From: Bacillaceae bacterium OF18-1A
Lineage (GTDB): Bacteria > Bacillota > Bacilli > Bacillales > Bacillaceae_G
Assembly (NCBI GenBank): GCA_027694045.1
Contig: JAQEWB010000001.1
Coordinates: 62,001 to 126,000 of the forward strand
DNA length: 64,000 nt
Direction: 5' to 3'
Each line of letters begins with the position of its first letter. The stretch's first letter is position 1. The notes under the pieces were generated by a model that was given only the letters and a program-made list of their open reading frames with translations, made no database searches and was not told the DNA's origin. The translations under genes and the position numbers were made by a program. Of the stretch, positions 52,425-60,724 are shown one piece after another.

Positions 52425-53684
52425 CTATAAAGCCGCACCTTTACCGCGCTCCGCCTTAAACCGAACCCCAAAAGTATCCGCTGTAATCTCATCAGCTTTC
52501 GGCAATGCTCGTAATTTCGGATGAATTAGCCATACGAGAGAAATGAAGAAAATCCCTATGCTAGCAAGTGCGAAAATGAGTTGGCTACTAAATACATTTG
52601 CGGTGTATCCGCCAATTAAAGAACCAAATGGCATCGCAATTGTGCCCATGCTTCGCATGACTGAGTTGATACGTCCAATATATTGATTTGGAATTACAAT
52701 TTGACTAATTGTCGCAAATAATATGTTGGTCGCACCAATTGGAATCCAAGCTAGGCCGAATAAGAAAATAGATAGCCATTGAAACGGTACAATCGTAGAG
52801 AAAAACCAAAAGGTAGCGCCAGCCGCAAAGCTAATAATGGAGACACGACCAACATTTCGTTTACCGACCCATGAACTGAATAAAGCACCGATGAGACTAC
52901 CTGCTGATATAGCTGCTAAGAAGAAGCCATATGATTTCACGCCCCCTAAAGAATCAGCGAAAGAAGGGAGTATTGCCATCGTCATACCGATTGAAAAATT
53001 AGCGACAACGGAAACGATTAAGAATACGCCCATTAAGGAACGGAAGACGATTGAAAAACCTTCTTTTAAATCAGAGAAATATTGTTTAGTTGAAAGTGTT
53101 GTACCTGTTTCGGTTTGCTTTGGCATTTTTAATGAAAAGAACAAAAGGGCAGTAATCGCGAATGTAAAAGAGTCGATTACATATAGAGTAATGGCGCCAA
53201 ATAGTGCTACTAATATGCCAGAAAGCGTCGTGCAAATTAAATCGATGCCTTGATACGCAAATGAGAAGAGTGAATTTCCTTTTAATAATTGTGTTTTATG
53301 CAGTAGAAGTGGTAAAGCTTTCGATTGTGCGGGATAGGCGAATTGTTCGATAAAGGCTACGATTGGCATAATGATGAGTAGTAGTTGAACTGTTAATAGA
53401 TCGAAGTAGTGTGTAATAGGAATAATTAAAATAAGAATGCATTGCAGGACTTGTGTGATGACGAGGGTGTTTTTTATCGACCATCTATCAACAAATGGAC
53501 CAGTAAGAAATTGTAATGCAGAAGGTAATAACGTAAGAAAACCAGCTAATCCAGAATAAAAAGGATTACCACTTAGCTTATATACGAGCCACATCGCGGC
53601 TACATAATACAAACTATCTCCTATGTTTGTAAAAATTCTCCCTAAAAATAATAAGAGGAAATTCCGGTTTTTCAATATGTCCAT
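52425..53684 (-). CDS. MFS efflux transporter
   Basis: The 419-residue protein with about twelve membrane helices begins MDILKNRNFLLLFLGRIFTN, as in MFS multidrug exporters of the MefA/macrolide-type branch. It includes GLAGFLTLLPSALQFLTGPF, VDRWSIKNTLV (the loop-2/3 motif) and SVVANFSIGMTMAILPSFAD. AAAGGAG lies before its ATG. It is transcribed behind an ArsR-like regulator gene on the same strand, with 70 bases between, so the regulator probably controls it. The substrate is unknown. Confidence 0.85.
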   Translation of the reverse strand: MDILKNRNFLLLFLGRIFTNIGDSLYYVAAMWLVYKLSGNPFYSGLAGFLTLLPSALQFLTGPFVDRWSIKNTLVITQVLQCILILIIPITHYFDLLTVQLLLIIMPIVAFIEQFAYPAQSKALPLLLHKTQLLKGNSLFSFAYQGIDLICTTLSGILVALFGAITLYVIDSFTFAITALLFFSLKMPKQTETGTTLSTKQYFSDLKEGFSIVFRSLMGVFLIVSVVANFSIGMTMAILPSFADSLGGVKSYGFFLAAISAGSLIGALFSSWVGKRNVGRVSIISFAAGATFWFFSTIVPFQWLSIFLFGLAWIPIGATNILFATISQIVIPNQYIGRINSVMRSMGTIAMPFGSLIGGYTANVFSSQLIFALASIGIFFISLVWLIHPKLRALPKADEITADTFGVRFKAERGKGAAL

Positions 53685-53754
53685 TTAATCTACTCCTTTA
53701 TAAAAATTTTATTCGGTAAAATAAAATTGACCGTTTACGTAAAAAAAAATCGTA

Positions 53755-54378
53755 TTACGATTTTTCTTCTTTTTTAATAAATTGCTGCATTGTTCTCTCA
53801 GCGATTTGAAGTGCAGTAGTAGAAATATAATAAGGTTTACTATTTGGGTTTTTATCTGCACCTTTTGTGATTTCGTTTAATTCAGCCATCACTTCATAAA
53901 ACTTTTTCACCCACACTTGAAATTGTTCTGGCGTGGCATCAAACTCCCAGCAAGATGAAACGTAATTCCACTCAGCTGGGTCTTCGCTTTCTTTTCTTAA
54001 AGTAAAAGCTTCCTCAGGTGCTGCGAGAATATGACTTTTCGTTTTTTCCGTCATTTGTAAAAAGATTTGGCGACCTGATTCGCTCAACATTTCTAAATGA
54101 GGTAATAGGTCTGCGGCAGGGGTGAAGCCTTTCGCGACAGATTGATAAAACTTTTGAATGATGCCATTCTTTTCTTCTGTATAAACGAGTTCTATAAAAC
54201 CATTCTTTTCTAATTCTTTTAAATGATAATGAATTTTCGCCCTTGGAATGCCGAATTTCTCAGATAGTAGTTGTCCTGTATAAGGACGTTCGCATAGACG
54301 CATCATCATTTCGACACGTAGTGGATCGCTTATTGCTTTTAGTTGGCTATAAGTAGTTAGTGTGAACATGGGCTTCAA
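53755..54378 (-). CDS. ArsR-like winged-helix regulator
   Basis: The 207-residue cytoplasmic protein has an N-terminal winged helix (KAISDPLRVEMMMRLCERPY; GIPRAKIHYHLKELEKNGFI, residues about 9-75). A long C-terminal part (to 207) may sense a ligand (EMLSESGRQIFLQMTEKTK; WNYVSSCWEFDATPEQFQVW). The TTG at 54378 has AAGGAG 9 bases upstream; the frame extends 26 codons further without a better site. It precedes the MFS gene and probably represses it. The intergenic region at 53710-53740 contains CGGT and ACCG half-sites that could be an operator. Confidence 0.78.
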   Translation of the reverse strand: MKPMFTLTTYSQLKAISDPLRVEMMMRLCERPYTGQLLSEKFGIPRAKIHYHLKELEKNGFIELVYTEEKNGIIQKFYQSVAKGFTPAADLLPHLEMLSESGRQIFLQMTEKTKSHILAAPEEAFTLRKESEDPAEWNYVSSCWEFDATPEQFQVWVKKFYEVMAELNEITKGADKNPNSKPYYISTTALQIAERTMQQFIKKEEKS

Positions 54379-54494
54379 GATGATCAACTCCTTAAATGAA
54401 ATTACTCGGTCAAGATTATTTGACTGAATTGTATCAAGGATTCTGTTTATTTTCAATACTTTCTGAAAATTTAATCTTTATTCTGTAATCTTCT

Positions 54495-54514
54495 GTTCAT
54501 ATTCCGTTCATATT
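54495..54514 (+). promoter_or_regulatory. HssR-binding direct repeat at the hrtBA promoter
   Basis: GTTCATATT occurs twice separated by CC, exactly the HssR target described upstream of hrtAB in Staphylococcus. A -10-like TATGAT lies at 54522-54527, so the repeat covers the -35 region, as expected for activation. The HssR and HssS genes are in the same window. Confidence 0.85.
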
Positions 54515-54562
54515 TCTTTTTTATGATAAGTGCATAGAAAGTAAGAGGAAGGAGCGAGCGAA

Positions 54563-55627
54563 ATGTTTTTAGCTCTGCGTGAATTAAAACAATCAAAATT
54601 AAGATACGGATTAATCGGACTTATTATGGTGTTATTATCATTTTTAGTCCTTGTGATTTCAGGATTAGCAAATGGATTATCATATGATAATGCTTCATCG
54701 ATTCAAAATATGGAGGCAAATAAATTTGTATTAGCGGATGATGCGGAAAATAAATTACTTCGTTCACAAATTAAACAAGATGATGTAGATAACGTAGTAA
54801 ATCAAGTAGGCGAGAAAGAGGCCGTTCCGTTTCGTGTGAAAAATTCAACTTATGAAAAGAAAGGTAGTTCGAAAAAAGTTGATGTCGCTATTTTCTCAAG
54901 TGAACGCGATTCATTTTTAGAACCGAACATTATAGAAGGTGAGAAGTTAGGTACAGCAAACGATGAAATGGTTGCTGATGAATCAATTAAAGAAAAAGGA
55001 ATCGATATTGGGGATACAATTATTGATCCTGTTTCAAAGAAAGAATTTAAAATCGTTGGATTTACGAAAAATCAAATGTTTAGTCATACACCAGTCGTTT
55101 ATGTAAATGAAGACGTATGGAGCGCTATTTCACAACCAAACCAAAAAGATTATAGTGCAATTGCACTTAATACAGATAAAGACATTAAAAATGCACATGT
55201 TATCGACAAAAAAGAAGTATTACAAAGTATTCCAGGATTTAAAGAAGAACAAGGAACATTAACGATGATCATTGCGTTCTTACTTGTTATCGCTGCATTA
55301 CTAATCGGTGTATTCTTCTACGTAATTACATTGCAAAAAACACAGCAATTAGGTGTATTAAAAGCAATTGGTACAAAGAACACGTATTTAGCAAATAGCT
55401 TAGTCGTACAGGCGTTATTCTTATCAGTCGTGGCGATGATAATCAGCATCGTTCTTGTACAAGGATTAGAACAAATTTTACCAGCCGGTATGCCGTTCTT
55501 ATTAACAACACCGATGATCGCACAATATGCAGTAATCTTTATCGTAATTAGTATTTTAGGAACACTTATTTCGTTATACCAAGTATTAAAAGTTGATGCA
55601 TTAGAAGCAATTGGAGGCGGGATGTAA
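54563..55627 (+). CDS. hrtB: Haem-toxicity ABC transporter permease HrtB
   Basis: The 354-residue MacB/FtsX-like permease has helix 1 at residues 14-35 (YGLIGLIMVLLSFLVLVISG), an extracytoplasmic domain to about 225, and three more helices (MIIAFLLVIAALLIGVFFYV; ALFLSVVAMIISIVLVQGL; AVIFIVISILGTLISLYQV). The start LALRELKQSKLRYGLIGLI and SGLANGLSYDNASSIQNMEA match HrtB. It is expected to expel haem or repair haem damage with HrtA. GAAGGAGCGAG precedes the ATG, with the HssR box upstream. It overlaps hrtA by the stop/start bases. Confidence 0.85.
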   Translation: MFLALRELKQSKLRYGLIGLIMVLLSFLVLVISGLANGLSYDNASSIQNMEANKFVLADDAENKLLRSQIKQDDVDNVVNQVGEKEAVPFRVKNSTYEKKGSSKKVDVAIFSSERDSFLEPNIIEGEKLGTANDEMVADESIKEKGIDIGDTIIDPVSKKEFKIVGFTKNQMFSHTPVVYVNEDVWSAISQPNQKDYSAIALNTDKDIKNAHVIDKKEVLQSIPGFKEEQGTLTMIIAFLLVIAALLIGVFFYVITLQKTQQLGVLKAIGTKNTYLANSLVVQALFLSVVAMIISIVLVQGLEQILPAGMPFLLTTPMIAQYAVIFIVISILGTLISLYQVLKVDALEAIGGGM

Positions 55628-56298
55628 TGACTTCATTATTAAAATTAGACAATGTAAGTAAAGTGTACGGAGAAGGGAATACGGAAGTAACAGCCCTTCA
55701 TCCGATATCGCTTGATGTGAAGGCTGGAGAGTTTATCGGAATCGTCGGTCCTTCTGGATCAGGGAAAAGTACGTTATTATCAATCGCGGGTGCATTATTA
55801 TCACCATCAAAAGGGGATATTTACATTCGTGAACAAAATATTACGCAGTTATCAGAAAAGGAAATGACAGATATTCGTTTGAAAAAAATCGGATTCATTT
55901 TCCAGTTCGCAAATCTTGTTCCTTATTTGAATGTACAAGAGCAATTGCTTTACATTGCAAAGCTGAAAAAAGAAAGTAAAAAAGAATCAGAAAAGCGTGC
56001 GGATCATTTATTAGCGGCATTTGGATTAGGAGAAAGAAAGAATCATTATCCAAATCAACTATCTGGTGGGGAAAAACAAAGGGTAGCAATTGCTCGTGCG
56101 TTCATGAACAACCCAGATTTAATATTAGCAGATGAGCCAACGGCAAGCTTAGACTCAAAACGTGCCCGTGAAGTTGTTGAAATGATGAAACGTGAAGTGA
56201 AAGAGAGCCAAAAAGCAGCAATTATGATTACACATGATGAAAGAATGCTTGACGTATGTGATCGTATATTAACGCTTCGAGACGGACAGTTAATATAA
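55627..56298 (+). CDS. hrtA: Haem-toxicity ABC transporter ATPase HrtA
   Basis: The 223-residue ABC ATPase has Walker A GPSGSGKSTLLS, a Q-loop near FIFQFANLVPYLNVQ, the signature LSGGEKQRVAIARAF, Walker B LILADEPTASLDS and switch His in MITHDERML. Its start overlaps the hrtB stop (ATGTAATG), so the two are translationally coupled. With HrtB it forms the haem-stress exporter controlled by HssRS. Confidence 0.88.
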   Translation: MTSLLKLDNVSKVYGEGNTEVTALHPISLDVKAGEFIGIVGPSGSGKSTLLSIAGALLSPSKGDIYIREQNITQLSEKEMTDIRLKKIGFIFQFANLVPYLNVQEQLLYIAKLKKESKKESEKRADHLLAAFGLGERKNHYPNQLSGGEKQRVAIARAFMNNPDLILADEPTASLDSKRAREVVEMMKREVKESQKAAIMITHDERMLDVCDRILTLRDGQLI

Positions 56299-56312
56299 AG
56301 TAGAGTGTTACT

Positions 56313-56354
56313 TAAACCACTTGATCCCTATATTCCTAGGGGTTAGGTGGTTTT
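56313..56354 (+). terminator. Terminator after hrtBA
   Basis: AAACCAC and GTGGTTT bracket an inner CCTA/TAGG stem, followed by TTTTA. Confidence 0.65.
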
Positions 56355-56374
56355 ATTCATACTGTTTTAACATT

Positions 56375-56689
56375 TTAGGCAGCGACTTTTAAGCCTATAA
56401 TACTAATGACAATACCGCTAATTAATAAAATTCTAATTATATCTTTCGATTCATGAAAGAACAACATTCCTACTAATACACTTCCCGCTGAACCAATGCC
56501 GGTCCAAATTGCATATGCAGTACCGACTGGTAAAGTTTGAACGGCTGAAGACAGCAAATAAAAACTTAATCCTCCAAATAAGATGCATGTAATTGTTGGT
56601 TTTACTTTTGTAAAACTTTCAGTAAGTTTTAATGAAATTACCCCTACAATCTCACATAAACCTGCGATTATTAACAGTATCCACGCCAT
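56375..56689 (-). CDS. SMR-family drug exporter subunit, second gene of pair
   Basis: The 104-residue protein has four membrane helices and the Small Multidrug Resistance pattern: MAWILLIIAGLCEIVGVISL with the key Glu14 (CEIVG), SAVQTLPVGTAYAIWTGIGS and a C-terminal IGLKVAA. SMR proteins pump cations such as quaternary amines or guanidinium out using the proton gradient. Paired SMR genes usually form heterodimers. It lies 16 bases after the first SMR gene. Confidence 0.88.
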   Translation of the reverse strand: MAWILLIIAGLCEIVGVISLKLTESFTKVKPTITCILFGGLSFYLLSSAVQTLPVGTAYAIWTGIGSAGSVLVGMLFFHESKDIIRILLISGIVISIIGLKVAA

Positions 56690-56705
56690 TTTTTTTTGCC
56701 CCTTT

Positions 56706-57038
56706 TTAAACTTTTTTCGTGTCCGAGCTCGCTAATTTCAGACCAATTACACAAATAAGTAGTAGTACAATAAAAAATATTTTCCAAAATGATACTTTCT
56801 CCCCTAAGTACATCATACCGATAAATGCCGTCCCAGCTGCACCGATACCTGTGAAAATGGCATAGGCAGTACCTATAGGAAGCCACTTCATTGATTTAGA
56901 GAAAAAGTAAAAGCTAAATATAATAAGGATAATTGTAATTACACTCGGAACTGGTTTTGTAAAAGCTTCAGAAAACTTCAGGCCAAGTGCCCAACCGACT
57001 TCTAATATTCCACCGATAATTAAATAAACCCACGCCAT
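56706..57038 (-). CDS. SMR-family drug exporter subunit, first gene of pair
   Basis: The 110-residue protein has four membrane helices: MAWVYLIIGGILEVGWALGL with the key Glu in LEVGW, SMKWLPIGTAYAIFTGIGAA, and a C-terminal IGLKLASSDTKKV. It resembles YkkC-type partners of heterodimeric SMR pumps. AAGGAGG precedes the ATG at 57038; the frame extends 11 codons upstream without need. No ykkC guanidine riboswitch was seen in the leader. Confidence 0.88.
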   Translation of the reverse strand: MAWVYLIIGGILEVGWALGLKFSEAFTKPVPSVITIILIIFSFYFFSKSMKWLPIGTAYAIFTGIGAAGTAFIGMMYLGEKVSFWKIFFIVLLLICVIGLKLASSDTKKV

Positions 57039-57163
57039 ACTTTTTACCTCCTTATAGTCATAAATCATCAATAAGAGATTGGATTTTTATATTTTGTGGC
57101 TAACAGTATTTTCTGGAATTGCTCATGTTTTTATGCTCGCTTCAAAGTATGTTTTATATAAAT

Positions 57164-57202
57164 AAAAAAGGACACCAGCGCCGATATGCGTTGGTGTCCT
57201 TT
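57164..57202 (-). terminator. Terminator of the coiled-coil surface gene (minus strand)
   Basis: AAAGGACACCAACG and CGCTGGTGTCCTTTTTT on the minus strand form a strong hairpin with a T run. Confidence 0.85.
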
Positions 57203-57234
57203 GTATGAGTATTTTAAAAATAGTTATAATGGCT

Positions 57235-58353
57235 TTATTTTGAGAATAACGTTTTAATTTTATTGCGTGTTACTAATAAAATCCCGCCTAATACAGATAA
57301 CATACCTAAAGCCATATTATTTGATTGCTCACTACCAGCGTTAGGGAGTTCTCTAGCATTATTGTTTGCATTTGTAGTACCAGTCTTTGTTTCTGTTGGT
57401 TTCGATTGAGATACTTCATTGATCTTGTTATCTACATTTTGCTGCGTCGTATGTAACTCAGCTAATTTGTCATCGATTTTTTTCTCAGTATGTTTAAAGT
57501 CGTTGATTTTAATATCTAAGTCTTGTTTTTGCTTTGTTAAATCGTCTGAAACAGTTTGTTTCGATTGCTTAATCTCGTTAATTTTATTGATTAAATCTTG
57601 TCTAGCTTCTTGTAATGCAGCTAGTTTGTTTTTTACATCTTGCTTAGCTAGTTCTAAGTTAGCGGAAAGACTATCTAAATTGCCTTTAATTTTCTTAAGC
57701 TCCTCTAACGTGTTACCAGTATTCGGCTTGTTTTCTTTTAGCTCAGCAAGTTTGTCCTCAGCAGTTTGTTTCGCTTTCTTTAACTCAGCTAACGTTTCAT
57801 CAGCATGCTTTTTAACTTCTTTAAGTTCAGCAATCTTTTCATCGATGTTTTGTTTATGTTGCTTAATATCATTCACTTTTTCATCGACAGTTTGCTTCTG
57901 TTCTTTAATCTCATTAACCTTTGTATCAATATTTTGCTTATGCTCTTTTATTTCAGCAACTGTTTCATCTACTTGTTTTTTATGCTCTTTTATTTCAGTG
58001 ACTTTCTCATCTACATTTTTCTTATGTTGCTGAATTTTTTCATCTAGTTCTTGCTTCTGTTGTTTTATTTCACCGATTTTTTCATCAGCAACTTGCTTAT
58101 GCTGTTGGATTTCAGTGACTTTCTCATCGACAGTTTGCTTAACTTGGTTAAGTTCATTCAACTTTTGATCCACATTTTCTTTGTGCTGCTGCAGTTTCGT
58201 ATCTAACTCTTGGCGATGTTGCTTAATTTCAGCTAATCGATCTCCTGGACTTTGCTGAGTAGTAGCATCAGTTACTTCCGCATGGACTGAGTTCGCGCCA
58301 GCAATCATCGCTAAAGCTAGTGTAGAAGCAGCGATTGTTTGTTTTGTCTTCAT
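57235..58353 (-). CDS. Coiled-coil, sortase-anchored surface protein (LPNAG)
   Basis: The 372-residue exported protein has a signal peptide (residues 1-25, ending NSVHA-EV). An uninterrupted coiled coil covers about residues 35-325, made largely of 14-residue units such as DEKVTEIKEHKKQV and DEKVNDIKQHKQNI. A polar linker and a C-terminal sorting signal follow: ELPNAGSEQSNN, then hydrophobic MALGMLSVLGGILLV and positive residues KIKTLFSK. LPNAG is a variant of the LPXTG sortase motif. The protein should be covalently attached to peptidoglycan as a long rod; its ligand is unknown. A terminator follows on the minus strand. Confidence 0.88.
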   Translation of the reverse strand: MKTKQTIAASTLALAMIAGANSVHAEVTDATTQQSPGDRLAEIKQHRQELDTKLQQHKENVDQKLNELNQVKQTVDEKVTEIQQHKQVADEKIGEIKQQKQELDEKIQQHKKNVDEKVTEIKEHKKQVDETVAEIKEHKQNIDTKVNEIKEQKQTVDEKVNDIKQHKQNIDEKIAELKEVKKHADETLAELKKAKQTAEDKLAELKENKPNTGNTLEELKKIKGNLDSLSANLELAKQDVKNKLAALQEARQDLINKINEIKQSKQTVSDDLTKQKQDLDIKINDFKHTEKKIDDKLAELHTTQQNVDNKINEVSQSKPTETKTGTTNANNNARELPNAGSEQSNNMALGMLSVLGGILLVTRNKIKTLFSK

Positions 58354-58682
58354 ATTTTGTACCTCTTTTCTTTCATATGAATGAGCTGTTTTGTGTAGAC
58401 TTGAGCATATAAAAGTAGATTATTATATCATTATATACTATGTGTGATGTTTAGAGGAAGTATTTGAATTAGCATCTCTCATTTTTGGCTAGGTGATAAA
58501 TCTTCCTGCAATAAAGTGTACAAATTGTTAGAATAAGTCCGAACTGAAAATTTTTTAAAATACGATGTTTCTGTCGAAAAGGAGATCTAGGACCAATATT
58601 AATGAAAGCTGTTAATAATAAAAAGGTAGGAAAAGGTACTTTAGAGTATGTTTTCTTTATTTTCCAAAGTTCTCTTGAAAAC

Positions 58683-58711
58683 TTGACAAAAAAACTTATT
58701 TATGCTATAAT
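58683..58711 (+). promoter_or_regulatory. Consensus sigma-A promoter
   Basis: TTGACA at 58683-58688 and TATAAT at 58706-58711 are both perfect consensus boxes with the ideal 17-base spacer. They drive the methyltransferase transcript through the hairpin at 58735. Confidence 0.88.
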
Positions 58712-58734
58712 TTACCAATATAAAAATAAAGTGT

Positions 58735-58772
58735 AAAATAGGGTTCTCCTGGCCAGGGGAACCCTATTTTTG
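58735..58772 (+). terminator. Leader terminator/attenuator before methyltransferase
   Basis: AAAATAGGGTTC pairs with GAACCCTATTTT around a second self-complementary CCTGGCCAGG block, followed by T residues. It lies between a consensus promoter and the ATG at 58795, so it should stop most transcripts early. No alternative antiterminator pairing was identified. Confidence 0.75.
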
Positions 58773-58794
58773 TTGTGAAAATGAAGGAGAGTGT

Positions 58795-59715
58795 ATGTGC
58801 GTGAAAAAAGGTGAAGCAAGTGTAACGTCGCTAGTATCAGCTTTCGGAAGAGCATATCACAGTGAATTTGATAGTCCGAAAATATTTGATGATTATGTAG
58901 CTAAAGAGTTCATTTCACAAAAAGAAAGTAGCGACATTGAAACGAACATGGTTCAAGGAATACATTTTTTCAATACAGGTATTGCAAAGCAGTTTCAAGA
59001 CTATCCACAAGAAATATTAAAATGGATTACACAAGTTCAATTATCACCAACACCTTTAGCGCGTGCGGCATATTGTGAAAGAGTATTACTACACGAGATT
59101 ACGCTGGGAGCGAAACAATACGTTATACTCGGTGCGGGATTGGATACATTCAGTTTTAGACACCGAGAATTAGAAAATAAAATAGAAGTATTTGAAGTGG
59201 ATCATCCTTCTACGCAGCAGTTTAAGAAGGAAAGAATAAAAGAAGCAGAACTTGAAGTTCCAAATAACCTTCATTTTGTTTCAATGGATTTTACGAAAGG
59301 ATTTTCCTATGAACAGTTACAGAATGAAGGATTTGAAAATAAAAAGACTTTCTTTAGCCTATTAGGTGTTACGTATTATTTAACGAAAGAGGAACTTTCT
59401 AGTTTAATAGAATGTCTATTTGAAATGGTTCCAGAAGGGAGTTCTATCATTTTTGATTATCCAGATGAAAACTTATTTACGGAAAAGGGATTGTCTAATC
59501 GAGTGGAAAACATGGTGAAAATGGCTGCAGTAGGCGGAGAACCGATGAAATCGTGTTATTCTTATCGCGAAATGGAAGCATTGTTAGAGAAGGCGGGTTT
59601 ACTCATTTATGAGCACTTATCACCAGAGGACATAAATACATTATATTTTGAAGGACGAAATGATTATTTGAAAGCTTTTGAGACGGTACATTATGTACAT
59701 GCGGTGAAGAGGTAG
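58795..59715 (+). CDS. Class I SAM-dependent methyltransferase (LCMT/TIGR00027 type)
   Basis: The 306-residue protein matches the leucine-carboxyl-methyltransferase-like family: NMVQGIHFFNTGIAKQF, then LARAAYCERVLLHEITLGAK and the SAM-binding YVILGAGLDTFSFRH. It continues EVDHPSTQQFKKERI and LGVTYYLTKEELSSLI. In bacteria these enzymes methylate small molecules or polyketide-like compounds; the substrate is unknown. AAGGAGAG precedes the ATG. Expression is likely set by the attenuator upstream. Confidence 0.82.
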   Translation: MCVKKGEASVTSLVSAFGRAYHSEFDSPKIFDDYVAKEFISQKESSDIETNMVQGIHFFNTGIAKQFQDYPQEILKWITQVQLSPTPLARAAYCERVLLHEITLGAKQYVILGAGLDTFSFRHRELENKIEVFEVDHPSTQQFKKERIKEAELEVPNNLHFVSMDFTKGFSYEQLQNEGFENKKTFFSLLGVTYYLTKEELSSLIECLFEMVPEGSSIIFDYPDENLFTEKGLSNRVENMVKMAAVGGEPMKSCYSYREMEALLEKAGLLIYEHLSPEDINTLYFEGRNDYLKAFETVHYVHAVKR

Positions 59716-60031
59716 AGCATGAGAGGGCATGGGGAGAAATCTCCGTGTCTCTTTTTAATTCCGCTATTTGCCGGACAGTCCGTGGTGAGGACTGATTAAA
59801 GTTTCACTTTATTTCTCCATATAATCTATAATAAAATAAGAATAATTTTTATGCTATTCGAGTTTACAATAATTGATGGTAGTGAGAATGGACAATGATT
59901 TTCAAAAGAATTAAATTTTTGACGTTTGATTTGTATTGGTTTACAGAATGTACGGATGTATGAATAATATAACGTAGGCTAGAAAGTGATAAAAGTAATA
60001 TGTAAATATAAGAAACAAAATGGAGGAGTCA
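59716..60031. other. Intergenic region, 316 bp
   Basis: No gene was seen. It starts with a terminator-like hairpin (GGGGAGAAATCTCC inside GAGA/TCTC arms, about 59720-59756), then the dispersed repeat 59757-59812, then AT-rich DNA that should hold the promoter of the two-component genes. Confidence 0.6.
59757..59812 (-). repeat. Dispersed B. cereus-group (bcr-like) repeat, copy 2
   Basis: CCGCTATTTG-CGGACAGT, a short inserted GTGGTGAG segment, and GATTAAAGTTTCACTTTAT are the reverse complement of most of 4829-4882. Confidence 0.6.
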
Positions 60032-60724
60032 ATGTATAAGTTATTAATTGTTGAGGATGAGATGAATATAGCATGTACATTAAAGGAACATCTCGAAAAA
60101 TATAATTATCATTGTATGATTGTAAAAGACTTTGAAAGGATATTAGAAATATTTACAGATTTCCAACCGCACCTTGTTATAATGGACATTACTTTACCTG
60201 CTTATGATGGCTATTATTGGTCGCGAAAAATAAGGCAGATATCTAATTGTCCTATAGTCATTCTTTCTGCTCATGTGAATGAATCAGATCAAGTATATGG
60301 AATAGAAAATGGAGCAGATGATTTCATTACAAAACCTTTTTTATTAGGAGTTGTACTTGCGAAAATAAATGGACAAATCCGTCGTGTTTATGGGGAGTAT
60401 GCTAATAATGTAAGTAAGAGGATTTTAAAGCAAGGAAATACTAGTCTAAATCTAGATACGGTTCGAATATGTACATTAACACAAGAGCAGCTGTTAACAG
60501 TTAAAGAACTCCAGCTTTGCATAATGTTCTTTGAAGCATTTCCCAATGTTGTGACGAGGCAACAATTACTGACGGCTATTTGGGATGAGGAAGAGTTTGT
60601 TGAAGAGAATACATTAACAGTAAATATAGCGAGAGTACGAAAAAAACTAGAGATAATTCAATCCAATTTAGAAATCACAACTATTCGAGGGATTGGTTAT
60701 CAATTAACGGAGAAATTTGTATGA
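60032..60724 (+). CDS. BceR-type response regulator
   Basis: The 230-residue OmpR-family regulator has a receiver domain with phospho-Asp52 in LVIMDITLPAYDGYYWSRKI and Lys in DDFITKPFLLGVVLAKING. A winged-helix domain follows (AFPNVVTRQQLLTAIWDEEE; VNIARVRKKLEIIQSNLEIT). FITKPF and the 'DYDGYYW'-type motif are typical of BceR/GraR regulators that serve peptide-antibiotic ABC transporters. GGAGGAG precedes the ATG at 60032. It overlaps the kinase gene by four bases. Confidence 0.85.
   Translation: MYKLLIVEDEMNIACTLKEHLEKYNYHCMIVKDFERILEIFTDFQPHLVIMDITLPAYDGYYWSRKIRQISNCPIVILSAHVNESDQVYGIENGADDFITKPFLLGVVLAKINGQIRRVYGEYANNVSKRILKQGNTSLNLDTVRICTLTQEQLLTVKELQLCIMFFEAFPNVVTRQQLLTAIWDEEEFVEENTLTVNIARVRKKLEIIQSNLEITTIRGIGYQLTEKFV

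Noticed and set aside
57039..57234. ykkC/guanidine riboswitch before the SMR pair
   Set aside because: The leader has none of the conserved ykkC blocks and is short; only an ordinary ribosome binding site is visible.
57419..58033. Long plus-strand ORF (204 codons, hydrophobic, Cys/Ser/Leu-rich)
   Set aside because: It is exactly antisense to the 42-bp repeats of the coiled-coil gene; its length comes from the repeat structure and it has no ribosome binding site.
57300..58250. CRISPR-like regularly spaced repeats
   Set aside because: The repetition is coding: 14-residue coiled-coil units with variable sequence and no unique spacers between identical repeats.
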